A stretch of 64,000 nt of DNA from Candidatus Woesearchaeota archaeon (GCA_018303405.1 JAGVYD010000013.1:1-64000); one strand, 5' to 3'. Numbered from the stretch's first letter, positions 35,427-46,159 are shown. A program made the numbers and translations. Notes: a model not told the origin generated them from the sequence alone.

Positions 35427-38400
35427 TTAGCTCAATGGCACGCCAAACCTGTATGGCCCGTAATTTGAGCATGCAATGCTTGTCTTGCAGGCCACAATCA
35501 TGAAATAATACTCTGTTCCGGGCTCAAGCGCTACAAGGGTTGCTGAATGCACCTTGGATGTGCCTGATGCTGATGCAATTGTTCCCTCCCAAATCCCGAC
35601 TGCCTTTCCGTACCTGATGCTTCCGGTTGACAATTCATCCGTGTTCCAGTTTATTGTAGTGGTAATTCCGGGGATAGCGCTCATGCTGTTGACCCTTGCG
35701 CCTGGCCTTGCCTGGAGCCTCAGCCTAGCGGTCATGTCCGGCCATGCCTCCTGCATGATGTCAAAGTCTGTTCCAGTGGCAAGGTAGTAGCCATCGCAAA
35801 CAAGCGTGCCCTGCCCCTGGCTTGACATGTTGTACCTTTCAATTGAATTGCAGACATAGGTTGTCAAATTATCATAGCTTACGACAACATACTTGTCTTC
35901 ATCCGGAGTCCCCTGCTTGTCCCTGACCCTTCCAACAATTGTCTTGTCGCCAACATGGATTGTGTAAAACTTGTCGAATACAAACACATCAGTCGGGACA
36001 TTGGCGGATGAAATGAACAATCCACGCACCCAGTTGATGACAGTCTTGACAGGGCTTGTCAGGAAGCCGAGGAATGCCTCGAGCCTTGTAGGCGCCCCCA
36101 AATCCATGCCAACATTGTTGTAAATTATCATCTCATAATTATTGTCATACCATACTTTCCTGGCTGCATCGCAGTTGTCAAACCCTTCTGCGCCCTTGCC
36201 GTCGCAAACTCCGGCAAAATTCCTTCCAACCGTGCTCTTCAGGTAATCTGAGGCATTGCTTACATTATTTATTGATGTTCCCACTGCAACCTTAAACCTG
36301 TTGTTGTCGTTTGTGTCATTGTACTGCAAGACACAGAAATTATTTGTGGGCGCTATGTTCCTGGGGCTCCCGACACCGCTCAGGTAATCATGCAGGCTCT
36401 TCGGCGTTCCAGCATCAAATTCCACATCATAGTCAATATAATTCAATGTATTCTCATAGCTGTCGCAATAGATTGAATAATCCACAATTTTCTGCTCTGC
36501 TGTGAAGTTTAGCATCTTAGCTGCAATCAACCCTGTCCTTGTTGTCCAGTTGCCATTGTTGCATGCATGGTCATAGAAATACCTGAAATTGCCATTTGTG
36601 CAGCCTCTTCCATCCAGATAAATTGAGCTAAATGTATCATAGTCATAATCATATTGGGCTTTCCTCTCAGCCTCATACCTGCTCCTTGGCAGGAAGCATT
36701 GCCCGGCCCCTGCGCAGTAATCATAAGTCAGGTCTGACCAGTCATATCTCTTGACTGCGTTCTGCCAATTTCCTGCCTGGCATATCCATAGTCTTTCAAA
36801 CCCGGGCAAAGGTAAGGAGCGATTGAGCAAATCAAATTCATTAGTGCAATTATTCCCTGTCCAGCAGGAATCAACGCCTTTGCAGCAGGAGCTCATTGTT
36901 GAGGAATTGTACAGCAGGTATTCCTCCACTTTTATTTCTTCATGCAAGCTCATGGGAAGGTATGCATCATGGTAATCGGGTGCATAAGCGCATGCACTGT
37001 AATTTTCAAATCTCCTGGTCTGGTCCTGCCAGAAACCTTTGCCAATGTCAAGGCTTGCCTGCTCTGCAATTGGCCCAAGGTCATTGTTGGCGACAAAAAT
37101 TGCATAGTCATAATATGACAGCATTTTTCCCACTTCAGGGAAATGTATTGTCTGGCCGCAATTGTAAACAGCCCCTCTCACTCCAGCGCTTGCCGAGGAC
37201 AGCTGGCCGGCTGTTGCATCTGTAATCGTGCAAATATTATCAGAGAGCAGGTTCCTATAAATGATTGAAGCGTATTCATAGCCTTTTGTGGTTATTTCCG
37301 TAACTCCGCTGCCAGTTTTCGTAGTCTGGTTGGTCTGTTCACTCAAGGCTTCAATGTAAGTTGGGTTCCCAGTCAAATCAACTGTCCTATTATCCTGCCT
37401 GTAGAAGAAATTTTCGAAGTTCCTTGTCTTGGAAATCATGCTCCTCAGGCCTGATAATGCCGGGGCATCGCCGCGTTCCCTGAACCCGAGCAATCCAATG
37501 AACCAGTTCCACATCCTTTTCGCAAATCCAGTTGGCTGGCCAGGCGCAGTGATTGCATCATCTGTGCTCACAACAAGGATGCCAGTCTCAAAGTCCCACA
37601 TCACTTTCCTGGCACGGCCGGCATAAGACGCATCAATCTCGCAATCAGCCAGCCCTTTTCCTGCAGCAGAGTCGCAGGCATTGGGGAAATTTGCCATGAT
37701 TATCTTCAGGTCACCTTCAATCATCGTATGGATGGAAAATGCCGGGTCATCCAGGGCTCCCGGCGGGCTGAATGCAAAGGTAATCTGCCTGTTGCCCAAA
37801 TTGTAATAGGTGCATACGGGCGTGGCAGTGCCATGGTAAAGTTTCATTATCCTGGAAACATTGCTCATATTGTTGCATGCAAATGTGAAATTCGCATCAG
37901 CGCCATAGGCCTTTTCAGTGACGTTCAGCAATGTAATTGCAGCGAGATGCGTCAAAGTTGTCCATTCGCCGGACAGGCAGTAATATTTTCCTTGTACTGC
38001 ACCTGTCGCTACACATCCAGCAGGCGAAGTTCCTCGTGCAGTTATCCAACATTTGTTTTGTTCAAGACAATAACCATACTCCGATAAGTCATACGCATCC
38101 TTGCGGTAAACCTTGCTCCAGTCTGAGTATAGTTGCACATACTCGCCAGTTGGCAATCCGACATTCGGATAAGTGACAGTGGCATTCAGCCTGCATACAT
38201 AAGTCTCTGCTCTGCCCTGGTCATATGGGCTGAACAATGATTCTGGCCTGCTTCCTGCTCCAATAAATTCATCCTGGGTAAAATTAGTGACATCGGAATT
38301 CCATCCTCCGACACATTTCCTTCCATTCCAGCATTTGTCAGAAGGGCAGCATCCATCAGGGGAGCTGGTGCCGAAAGGCAGGTGGGCCTCTGTTTCAAGC

Positions 38401-41400
38401 ATGGCAGAATACTCCCACGGCACGGTCAGGTTGTTGAAATCGTACTTGAAGCTGCAATTGGCAAAATTCCTAAACCCACCCAAAGTTTCATTCCAGAAAT
38501 ACATGGCAAAATACGCTGCAGGCGGCACAGCCGGGCTGGTTTCCCAAACAGGCGTTTCAGCAGGCGGCGCAGTATTCAAGATTGCAAACATATCCACATC
38601 CCTGTCCTCTGGGACAGCATAATTTTCCAGGCAATTGAACCATCTTGTATAATCCAATGGCTTGGGCGGCAGGTCATATTCAAAGCTCCTGACGCTGTAT
38701 TCAGCTGCAAGAACAGGGCAAAGGTCATTTGCTGATCCAACATTCCGATAAAATGCGCCCAGGAAATATGATTTGTCAAGGTGCTTTTCCAGGAGGGCAG
38801 TTATTCTCTTGGCCCCTGATTTTTGGATAAATATCGTATCATAGAATTTGGGCTGTGCAACCAATGGCTCAAGGTCATATGTTGCTGCCCCTCCGCTTGA
38901 CAATTCAGCCGGCAAGCCAACAGGGGAGCCATCATTGTAGTAATCCTGGAAATCCTGAGTGTACTTTTCAACATAGGAAGTATCCATGCCTCTATCCAAT
39001 CTTGTCCGGTAGTCTATTGGCGCATTGCTTATCAGGATTATCCTTGTTATATTGTTGTAGCCGATGCTCTTTATCCTGTGCCTTGTGTTGAGGTTTTGCG
39101 CATTATGGTAGCCCCCTGCATCAGTCCTTGGCGTGAAATCCCTTCTGGTGCGCCTTGGCGGGCCGTTATTGTCATTGTTGTAGCCAACACCAAGAATCTC
39201 GTCCATAAATTCGCTTACAATGAAATCCTGCGGGTCGCCGGGCAGCATAAGCTCATTCCCGAGGCTGGGATTTGCATTCAGTGATTTGTTAAGCAATACT
39301 CCTGCAATTATCGTGTTTGTCTCAGCATTCCGATAAACACAAGTGATTTCTTTGTCAATTGGGCAGGTTCCCGCAGCGTTCTTTGCAAAGCAATCAGCGC
39401 TGTCGCACACAACTGTGAAATCAGCATAGCCTAATTCCTCACCGAGCTCAAGCATGTTCGCAAGCAGGTATTTAGTCCTTGATTCCCAATTGTCAGGCCG
39501 GGGCGATGCAAGGCAGTACTTATCATTCGAAATTTCTCCCATGAAATAGCATCCCTCCAGCAGGGTCCCGCTGCTCGCATCAGTATAGCTCTGCCAGCAT
39601 TGCCCCTGGGTTGGGCAGTATTGCCATTCATCCGCATCTGGTGTTGTATTGTACCAATGCTTTTTCAGGAACGGTATGCTCCAGTTTGTCCAGTCAAATA
39701 CCTTGTCGGCATTCTGGTCTTCAGCCAAGCACACCGGGAACGGCTCGCTAGAGTGGGTATTGCGGTAATCATCTCCGGAGAGAACATTAACGCATGCTGA
39801 GCCGTCCCAGCATTCTGTGGCTTGGCAACAACCAAAATTAAAATCCGATTTTAGGAATGGCAATGGGTCTTCTGGATTCTTATTTCCCTGTATTTTGACA
39901 AGGTTGAAGCCGTCTGCATAAATATCGCCTGTGCCGCTCGGGCTGGTGATTAAGAATATCTTGGCAACTGCTGCGCCTGGATTGGTCCTGAACCTGACAT
40001 TCTTCCTGATCCACTGGCCTTTTTTGCCAGCCATGTTTGCTTCAGTTATGTAGTAATCATTTGCATCTGTGTTTAGGATTGTGTATTCATGGTTTGTCCC
40101 GATTCCGCTTAACTGCACTTGCCTGTGCAGTTCCCATGTGCCAGTCAAGGCCGCGCTTACAGGGACATAGACATAAACCGAGGCTTCGTACTCTGTGTTT
40201 CCCTCAACAGGTATGTCAATTGTCCTGATGCCTCCATAATCTGAAGGGTCACTGATGGTTATTCTCACTGCAGAACTGCCGAACTGGCTTTCAGGGTAAA
40301 TTGACTGGGGGCTTGGTATGAATGCATCATATTCTGGCAGGGACACAATTGGCCGTGGCGAGCCTTGGATAATCCATCCTGGTATGTCAACTCCCTGCCT
40401 GCAGCAGACAGCAATTGTTGCATCCGGGTCAGTTGTGTCGCATGAGGCAACATGCGAATCGCTTTCCTTATACAGCTTGGCGACACAGTCATATCCCTCA
40501 TTCAATGGGCATCCATCTGCAGTTACCTCGCCGACAAAATTTCCGCATTGGACATTGCTTACAGCGCTCCCGAAATTTACAGGGCCATAACCTGCTCCGT
40601 CATAATCATTCTGCGCAGCATGCGCGCCGCTGGCTTTGACGCTCGGCAAACTCGGATCGAATATCCTGAGGACAGTGCCTCCATCATTGGGCAATTCAGG
40701 ATCCCGCGCAACGCCTTCGCAGCAGGCAACAAGATTGTAGTCAGCTGCATATTCACCTGGATGAGCGCTGTAAATGTCATAAGGCAGAATCTGCCTGTTC
40801 CTGATATCACTGGTTGCATGGCTGCCATCATCCCATATCCTGAAAACAGAATTCAATTCAGGGCAAGGGCTTCCGCTTGCGTCATCCCTTATATCACAGC
40901 TCAATGTCTGCCCTGTCTGGGGAGGCAAAGTGTAATGCACTCTAATCTTGATGTGGTCAACCATCGCTATTTTAACCTGGCCTGACAATTTCACAGAAAC
41001 AGCAATCCCGAAGCTTGGCGAATTCACAATAGCAGGTGTCAGGCTTGCGGCGCCCCACATGTCAACAGCGCTGCCATACTTGACAATAAGGTCACTTCCA
41101 GAAAATGTCCATGCAGCCGGGTCAGCTTTGTTGTTTCCTGTTATGACATTGTTCACAACCAGCCTGACATCATTGTCATAAACATAAGGTGTTCCGGTAT
41201 TGCTTCTCCTTTCTATCCATGCCTCTACTCCTGTTATTACCGCTGTGTCCGGGATGGCAAGCCCAAAATCAGTGAGCTTGAGATAATGTGTAACCTCATA
41301 AAAAGTTTGAGGAGTTGCAGGCGAATGTACACCTAATACCCACATATTATCTGAGAACTTTGCATTGTCCGGGGTAAGCCAAACTCTTGTCCCAATGCTG

Positions 41401-41558
41401 GGATCGTCTGTTATTACTGCTGCGGCCAGGCCATCCCTGTAATCTGCTGCAACTGTCTCTAATCCGGAAAACAGAAAAAACAGGGCAAATGACATCAGAA
41501 CAAGACTCCTTGGCCTAAGCAAAACCTTTCTGTATTCACTGTTTCTGCTTTTACTCAT
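35427..41558 (-). CDS. Giant cysteine-rich surface protein (2043 residues) with three long internal repeats
   Basis: An N-terminal signal (SLVLMSFALFFLFSGLETVAA) is followed by an adhesion-like region and then three repeats of roughly 450-500 residues. Each opens with a CC-x(3-5)-CW-x-G-x(2-3)-C block (CCQATECWDGSAC, CCPSDKCWNGRKC, CCKGVDSCWTGNNC), followed by YC...QC-[WF] and an AxxLN[FV]T-like helix region. The last 90 residues form a fibronectin type III-like domain (TELEPGTEYYFMI type). Such architecture suggests binding to cells or polymers. It is by far the largest gene here and sits inside a surface-protein operon. Confidence 0.7.
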   Translation of the reverse strand: MSKSRNSEYRKVLLRPRSLVLMSFALFFLFSGLETVAADYRDGLAAAVITDDPSIGTRVWLTPDNAKFSDNMWVLGVHSPATPQTFYEVTHYLKLTDFGLAIPDTAVITGVEAWIERRSNTGTPYVYDNDVRLVVNNVITGNNKADPAAWTFSGSDLIVKYGSAVDMWGAASLTPAIVNSPSFGIAVSVKLSGQVKIAMVDHIKIRVHYTLPPQTGQTLSCDIRDDASGSPCPELNSVFRIWDDGSHATSDIRNRQILPYDIYSAHPGEYAADYNLVACCEGVARDPELPNDGGTVLRIFDPSLPSVKASGAHAAQNDYDGAGYGPVNFGSAVSNVQCGNFVGEVTADGCPLNEGYDCVAKLYKESDSHVASCDTTDPDATIAVCCRQGVDIPGWIIQGSPRPIVSLPEYDAFIPSPQSIYPESQFGSSAVRITISDPSDYGGIRTIDIPVEGNTEYEASVYVYVPVSAALTGTWELHRQVQLSGIGTNHEYTILNTDANDYYITEANMAGKKGQWIRKNVRFRTNPGAAVAKIFLITSPSGTGDIYADGFNLVKIQGNKNPEDPLPFLKSDFNFGCCQATECWDGSACVNVLSGDDYRNTHSSEPFPVCLAEDQNADKVFDWTNWSIPFLKKHWYNTTPDADEWQYCPTQGQCWQSYTDASSGTLLEGCYFMGEISNDKYCLASPRPDNWESRTKYLLANMLELGEELGYADFTVVCDSADCFAKNAAGTCPIDKEITCVYRNAETNTIIAGVLLNKSLNANPSLGNELMLPGDPQDFIVSEFMDEILGVGYNNDNNGPPRRTRRDFTPRTDAGGYHNAQNLNTRHRIKSIGYNNITRIILISNAPIDYRTRLDRGMDTSYVEKYTQDFQDYYNDGSPVGLPAELSSGGAATYDLEPLVAQPKFYDTIFIQKSGAKRITALLEKHLDKSYFLGAFYRNVGSANDLCPVLAAEYSVRSFEYDLPPKPLDYTRWFNCLENYAVPEDRDVDMFAILNTAPPAETPVWETSPAVPPAAYFAMYFWNETLGGFRNFANCSFKYDFNNLTVPWEYSAMLETEAHLPFGTSSPDGCCPSDKCWNGRKCVGGWNSDVTNFTQDEFIGAGSRPESLFSPYDQGRAETYVCRLNATVTYPNVGLPTGEYVQLYSDWSKVYRKDAYDLSEYGYCLEQNKCWITARGTSPAGCVATGAVQGKYYCLSGEWTTLTHLAAITLLNVTEKAYGADANFTFACNNMSNVSRIMKLYHGTATPVCTYYNLGNRQITFAFSPPGALDDPAFSIHTMIEGDLKIIMANFPNACDSAAGKGLADCEIDASYAGRARKVMWDFETGILVVSTDDAITAPGQPTGFAKRMWNWFIGLLGFRERGDAPALSGLRSMISKTRNFENFFYRQDNRTVDLTGNPTYIEALSEQTNQTTKTGSGVTEITTKGYEYASIIYRNLLSDNICTITDATAGQLSSASAGVRGAVYNCGQTIHFPEVGKMLSYYDYAIFVANNDLGPIAEQASLDIGKGFWQDQTRRFENYSACAYAPDYHDAYLPMSLHEEIKVEEYLLYNSSTMSSCCKGVDSCWTGNNCTNEFDLLNRSLPLPGFERLWICQAGNWQNAVKRYDWSDLTYDYCAGAGQCFLPRSRYEAERKAQYDYDYDTFSSIYLDGRGCTNGNFRYFYDHACNNGNWTTRTGLIAAKMLNFTAEQKIVDYSIYCDSYENTLNYIDYDVEFDAGTPKSLHDYLSGVGSPRNIAPTNNFCVLQYNDTNDNNRFKVAVGTSINNVSNASDYLKSTVGRNFAGVCDGKGAEGFDNCDAARKVWYDNNYEMIIYNNVGMDLGAPTRLEAFLGFLTSPVKTVINWVRGLFISSANVPTDVFVFDKFYTIHVGDKTIVGRVRDKQGTPDEDKYVVVSYDNLTTYVCNSIERYNMSSQGQGTLVCDGYYLATGTDFDIMQEAWPDMTARLRLQARPGARVNSMSAIPGITTTINWNTDELSTGSIRYGKAVGIWEGTIASASGTSKVHSATLVALEPGTEYYFMIVACKTSIACSNYGPYRFGVPLS

Positions 41559-41573
41559 TCTTTGGATTCCTTA

Positions 41574-43208
41574 TCAGCTCAATCCTTCAAAGCTTGGGTT
41601 GGTAATGAGATTGAATGATTGTTTTTTGGCAAGGCCAGGCTCGCAGGAGCAGGATGCCGGGTCAAGTTCGCAGCTCTCGCCATGCTGTACAGCAGTGCAG
41701 AAATTATCCACGCACATGCTCCCCCCTAAAGCAGGGCAAAGGTTGCAGTCATTGTTTGTCTCACATTCGACAACGTCAAATGATGGATTGCTTGCTGACT
41801 GGCCTCCCCACCAATTGTTGTCAGCAAAGCTTCCTGTGAATGCAGTGGCTGTTCCAACAGACCGTGTGCCTAAATAAGCAACATTGCACATTGGCTCAAA
41901 GAGATATTCTGCCGTGCTTGTCCCTCCGGCAGCGGTTTTCCCTATTCCGAGCATGTATTCATAATTATCACCTGGTGCAGGAGACTGGTCGCAGAAATTC
42001 TTGCCGGCAATGCCGGTATTTAGTATGCATGAAAACAGGAAGGTCCAGTCAGGCGACTGCCCTGCAGTGCCTGTGTACAATGAATTTACCTTTATTTTCA
42101 AGGTGTCAGACAAAGCTATTTTATTGTCAGATGCATCGTTCAGGTCATCATAAGTGATTGCAGGCGCTGAAATATCAACTGGCGCGCAAAATCCGCCGCC
42201 AATGTTTGTCCCGCCTTTGCTTGATGTCCAACCCAAGTTTGCAGTCCCTGTGCAGGCATCATTGCCCCCGCACCTGATGAAATTCCTGCCTTGCACCCCG
42301 GCAACTGTCATTATGCCTCCTGCATTTGTTGCCCCTGGGTCAGGGTTGCCTGAATTCTTATTGCATGCCGGGTCGCCGTCCGCTGTTGACTGGTCAGAGC
42401 ATTGATAGAATCCAGAGCCTGTGCAAACGCCATAAGTTGTTCCCTGCTGGGCCAATGAGCCGCACATGCTTCCCCTTGTGCCATCGCATCGCGTGCATGT
42501 GTCTAATCCGCCATCCCCATTTGTATCAGTGCAAAAATTTGGTATTACCCCTCCTGTGCATTCAGCACCTGAAGTGCACGGGTTTCCATCTGTTTCGCAG
42601 GAAAGGTCAGCCAGGTCAATAAACCCGTCGCCATCATTGTCATTTCCATCGCCGCAGGCAGCAGCGCTGCTTTCCGGAAGCTCGCACAAAATGCCAGAGT
42701 CAGTTGTCACGTCATTGCAGTCATGGTGAGGGCAGCCGTTGCAGGTGTTTTGGCACGTATTTTTTTTATCAACGCATGCATTGGCTGAATAGGTTCCTTT
42801 TGGGTCGCATAAAGGGTAGACATCAGAGCCATAAGATGCCGAGCACAGGCCATCCTTGTCCCCGCACACGCCATCGCTGGGTGTTCTCTGGTCGCCTGAC
42901 TTATACCCATTTTGAACAATGCCACCCATAGGGTCACCTGGCCCGCTGTCAGAACAATAAAAAGTCCCACCCTCTGCAGCACCGCACCCTGTTCCCAATG
43001 GGGCATTGACACATTGCCCGGAGCAACTAAGCGGCGGCCAACAAAAAACAGGCCATTCGCATCTCTGGCAAAGATAAGCATCACAATCTGCCTGTGAATT
43101 GCATTGGACGCCTTGCGCAGGCTTTGGCGTGCCCGCCAAAGTGACAGTTATCACTGTTAACAGAAATAAAATAGTCACTAGCCGCGACTTTAACTTGTAT
43201 ATTTTCAC
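41574..43208 (-). CDS. Secreted cysteine-rich protein with calcium-type repeats
   Basis: 544 residues if started at the GTG at 43208, which puts the basic patch KIYKLKSR directly before the signal helix; an ATG at 43244 lies very near the presumed TATA box (about 43253-43265) and is less likely. About 40 cysteines lie in the mature protein. CGDGNDNDGDGFIDLAD (about 185-201) is a thrombospondin-3/dockerin-like calcium-binding motif. The rest consists of small disulphide-rich units. It precedes the 2043-residue protein by 15 bases. Confidence 0.6.
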   Translation of the reverse strand: MKIYKLKSRLVTILFLLTVITVTLAGTPKPAQGVQCNSQADCDAYLCQRCEWPVFCWPPLSCSGQCVNAPLGTGCGAAEGGTFYCSDSGPGDPMGGIVQNGYKSGDQRTPSDGVCGDKDGLCSASYGSDVYPLCDPKGTYSANACVDKKNTCQNTCNGCPHHDCNDVTTDSGILCELPESSAAACGDGNDNDGDGFIDLADLSCETDGNPCTSGAECTGGVIPNFCTDTNGDGGLDTCTRCDGTRGSMCGSLAQQGTTYGVCTGSGFYQCSDQSTADGDPACNKNSGNPDPGATNAGGIMTVAGVQGRNFIRCGGNDACTGTANLGWTSSKGGTNIGGGFCAPVDISAPAITYDDLNDASDNKIALSDTLKIKVNSLYTGTAGQSPDWTFLFSCILNTGIAGKNFCDQSPAPGDNYEYMLGIGKTAAGGTSTAEYLFEPMCNVAYLGTRSVGTATAFTGSFADNNWWGGQSASNPSFDVVECETNNDCNLCPALGGSMCVDNFCTAVQHGESCELDPASCSCEPGLAKKQSFNLITNPSFEGLS

Positions 43209-43349
43209 ATTACCAACCCACTCTAGCAAAATAAGCCAAATCATACCAATTTTATATATAAATATTGTGATTTATGGTATATGCAAATTTATAAATTATA
43301 TAATCTCATTTTGTAGAAAAGTTGCCATAGCCGCACAAGAATTATTTTT

Positions 43350-44831
43350 TTAATTATGCCTGATGCAGGCTACTCTACCGAGCGCATGAGACTCAGTTCG
43401 GAAATTCTGAATGTCATTTGCTAACACATAATATTGTGCGTTGAGTGCATCATCACTCACCAAGAAATATCGAATTCCAGTAGATACACCCACTGCTTGC
43501 ATTGGATATTGCGTCAAATCATGTAATGAAGCAAGATCATAATCAAAACCGAATTCATTTTTGCATGCATTCTTTTTTGTGGCTAAATCAGTATTCGAGG
43601 GGTAGTCTCCCTTTACCGTGAATCTCAATGGTGCTCCTTTGTATATGCATGCAATTCTGCCGGTATAACCATTATGAAAAGACATTCCATTTATCTTAAG
43701 AATTACTCCCACATCCTCATCTATATCAACAGCAGTCCACGCATTTGCACCATTAGTTGTATCTTCCATCTTTACAAAATATCCTGGTGGAGAAACATCC
43801 TGCTGATATGCAGCAATTTCAAGCGCATTGGCAATTGTATATTCACTGCCGAATCCTATGTTTGGATCAGGGTTTGCGCAAATTGATGCCTTATTGGCAG
43901 TTGTTCCAGAATAATCCGCCCTTTCTGTATACCTAATCAGAGGCTTTATTGGATAGTGGAATGCACCGTTTATTTGAACGCCATTGGCGTCTATAGTTAT
44001 TGCCTGGGAAACAACACAGGTTATATCTCTCTTCCTTGTTCCAGTTGTATACACATCTACACATGTCCTTGATTCGCTTGATTGGCAAGCATATTGACTA
44101 TTAATATTCCCATCGCAGGTGTCGCTATCTCCAACAGACACAAGTTGCATGGCTCCGTAAACATCCGCATCAGCAGTGCCAACATAAATTGTCCCAATCG
44201 CTTCCAAATTATGGGTTGGCGTTGCTGTCCCAACCCCGACACTGCCTAAATTATAATAAACATTCAGACCATTCCTTGTCCACGATGCCTTGCTTGAGAT
44301 TTCAGTGTCAACATATTTCTTGCTTGCGGCAGAATTGTCAGTGCCGGGAACATCAGGCACGCCTGTAATGTCACCTGCAACTTGAAGCGTTGAGCCTACC
44401 TGCAATGCCCCTGCTATAAGCGCACTTCCGCCAACTCTCAATCGCTGCGCGCCTGCTGCTGTGCCAATGACCAATGCATTCGTGCCGCCAGTCAATTCAA
44501 TGTTGCCAGTTGTTTTTGTCGCGCCACCGATATTCAGGACATAAGAAGCATCCGGCGCAATATTGATCCCCAATTTTGCAGATTGAAGATTGCCGGTAAA
44601 CACTCCTGACGAGCCAGCCAAGGCGCCAGTCAGTGTTGTCGTGCCAGCAACTGTCATTGCGCCCTGCAGTGTCGTGCCAGTCTGCACTGTTAAATCGGGA
44701 AATACATAGCCTGTTCCTGATGCAGTCCCTCCACTTATCTCATTCAAAGTATGCCCCTGCGGCGCAACAGCAACGCCCACAGCAATGGCTAGCACTGCAA
44801 AGAAAACAATAAGCTGCCTAATCATCCTCAT
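43350..44831 (-). CDS. Tail-fibre-like surface protein
   Basis: 493 residues from the ATG at 44831, supported by AAGGTGG before it and a TATATATA box about 45 bases upstream. After a signal helix (IRQLIVFFAVLAIAVGVAV) come Gly/Thr/Ala-rich short repeats (TVAGTTTLTGAL style) and the motif GSVGVGTATPTHNLEAIG, found in trimeric fibre and adhesin stalks. The C-terminal 250 residues form a cysteine-containing head. A related protein is encoded at 52859 on the other strand. Probably a trimeric adhesin; partner unknown. Confidence 0.65.
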   Translation of the reverse strand: MRMIRQLIVFFAVLAIAVGVAVAPQGHTLNEISGGTASGTGYVFPDLTVQTGTTLQGAMTVAGTTTLTGALAGSSGVFTGNLQSAKLGINIAPDASYVLNIGGATKTTGNIELTGGTNALVIGTAAGAQRLRVGGSALIAGALQVGSTLQVAGDITGVPDVPGTDNSAASKKYVDTEISSKASWTRNGLNVYYNLGSVGVGTATPTHNLEAIGTIYVGTADADVYGAMQLVSVGDSDTCDGNINSQYACQSSESRTCVDVYTTGTRKRDITCVVSQAITIDANGVQINGAFHYPIKPLIRYTERADYSGTTANKASICANPDPNIGFGSEYTIANALEIAAYQQDVSPPGYFVKMEDTTNGANAWTAVDIDEDVGVILKINGMSFHNGYTGRIACIYKGAPLRFTVKGDYPSNTDLATKKNACKNEFGFDYDLASLHDLTQYPMQAVGVSTGIRYFLVSDDALNAQYYVLANDIQNFRTESHALGRVACIRHN

Positions 44832-44893
44832 TATTATATCCACCTTGCCATGCCTTGCATGGGAATAAGAAGTATATATATTTTTTGCAAGAA

Positions 44894-45106
44894 TCATGCA
44901 TCATCAAGCAGATTCTTCACTTTCACTTCTGTTAACGATTCTGTGGAGAGCTTTTTGCTGGCATCTAAAAATTCTACTCCCAGAATTTTTCCCTTGTCAT
45001 CCTCATCTATGGTGGTAAAGTCGTCAAGCTTCCTGTTTTTTCCGACTTTTTCCTTCCTGAACCGAATGTACAGAGCATGGGCCTCTTTGTCATAGCTGAT
45101 TTCCAT
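44894..45106 (-). CDS. DUF2283 family protein
   Basis: 70 residues. The pattern MEISYDKEAHALYIRF...DEDDKGKILGVEFLDAS is typical of DUF2283, small beta proteins of unknown role often found beside toxin-antitoxin genes. It begins one base after the stop of the nucleotidyltransferase gene and is the third member of that transcription unit. Confidence 0.8.
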   Translation of the reverse strand: MEISYDKEAHALYIRFRKEKVGKNRKLDDFTTIDEDDKGKILGVEFLDASKKLSTESLTEVKVKNLLDDA

Positions 45107-45107
45107 T

Positions 45108-45671
45108 TTACAGCAGCCTTATCCCATCCTTGAGAATTGATTTTACTATTGCATCTTTCTTATTATTATAAAACAGCTTTTTGCCGAAATAGTGCATTTC
45201 AATGTTTTTACCATAAACAACCTCAAGTCTGGAGACGAAAGAGTCTATTGGGTCTTTGCTAATGTTTTTGCTGTGAACAATTGCAATATCCACATCAGAA
45301 TCTACATTATATATCAGCTTGGCAAATGAGCCAAAAAGATGCACTTCAATTCCCTTCATCCTGCTGAGATTGTCAGTCAAGTCCATTAGCAGGCAGTAAA
45401 CATTGAATGGCATTTCCCTCATTTCCTTATACTGGCTTGAGCACATCGCTATGATTTTCTTGCCTTCTTCATTTTCAAAATTTACAGAGTAAAAATTACC
45501 CTCTTTTTTCAATATTGAGGAATTTAACAGGCGAAACAGGGCATTGTCCAAAGGAACATTGTTAAGACCAATTTTTTCCTTAATCTCATTCCTGTTATGC
45601 CTTGAACCCGGTGATACGCTGAATAGTGTCATTATCTTGAAGCAATCAGGGGTAAATGCCGGGTTAATCAT
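45108..45671 (-). CDS. MNT-type nucleotidyltransferase with N-terminal winged helix
   Basis: 187 residues. The first 80 resemble a helix-turn-helix/winged-helix domain. The nucleotidyltransferase motif HLFGSFAKLIYNVDSDVDIAIV (about 117-138, GS...DxD) marks a minimal MNT domain. In HEPN/MNT systems the MNT protein is the antitoxin and AMPylates the HEPN toxin. Its ATG overlaps the HEPN-like gene by four bases, and a DUF2283 gene follows. Confidence 0.82.
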   Translation of the reverse strand: MINPAFTPDCFKIMTLFSVSPGSRHNRNEIKEKIGLNNVPLDNALFRLLNSSILKKEGNFYSVNFENEEGKKIIAMCSSQYKEMREMPFNVYCLLMDLTDNLSRMKGIEVHLFGSFAKLIYNVDSDVDIAIVHSKNISKDPIDSFVSRLEVVYGKNIEMHYFGKKLFYNNKKDAIVKSILKDGIRLL

Positions 45672-46159
45672 CTTTTTGCCTCCAATAATATATCCATCTT
45701 AGCGATAAATGGCTCGACTTTATTGTTCAGAAATTTTTGCGCTCTTGCCCTGTACTCTGATTTCATGTAATTGCTGCCGGTAAAATATTGAGTTTTCGTT
45801 CTCTCTCTTTTAGCCTCAGCCAGGTCATTTGCCATATGGATAAATTCATTGTGGCCTGCTTCTAAGAGTTTTATTATCCCCTTATTGTCAATTAGCCCTC
45901 TTAGCGCCTTAATAGTTGTGGAATGAACTTGCACATCTATTTTTATTTTGTATGCTTTGGCCAGAAAAAGCTTAGTTATGTCATGCATGGCATAATAACC
46001 AGAAATTATGCTCCATCTTGGAAATTCTTGAATGATAAACCTGCAATGCTGCAGATTGTCTTTATAGGAATGAAAAAAGAAATTTACATAACGCTCCTTT
46101 TCCAATTCCCCAATCCTGCTGACTTTGCCTTCCCTTAGCAAAATCTCAATTTTTACCAT
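45668..46159 (-). CDS. HEPN-domain-like protein, probable toxin
   Basis: 163 residues from the ATG at 46159; a longer frame to 46249 crosses the operator and is unlikely. The helical region GYYAMHDITKLFLAKAYKIK...HSTTIKALRGLI has the HEPN pattern. I do not see a clear RX4-6H catalytic motif, so activity is uncertain. It overlaps the MNT gene by four bases. The start codon lies inside one copy of a duplicated 16-bp palindrome, so expression is probably autoregulated. Confidence 0.72.
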   Translation of the reverse strand: MVKIEILLREGKVSRIGELEKERYVNFFFHSYKDNLQHCRFIIQEFPRWSIISGYYAMHDITKLFLAKAYKIKIDVQVHSTTIKALRGLIDNKGIIKLLEAGHNEFIHMANDLAEAKRERTKTQYFTGSNYMKSEYRARAQKFLNNKVEPFIAKMDILLEAKR

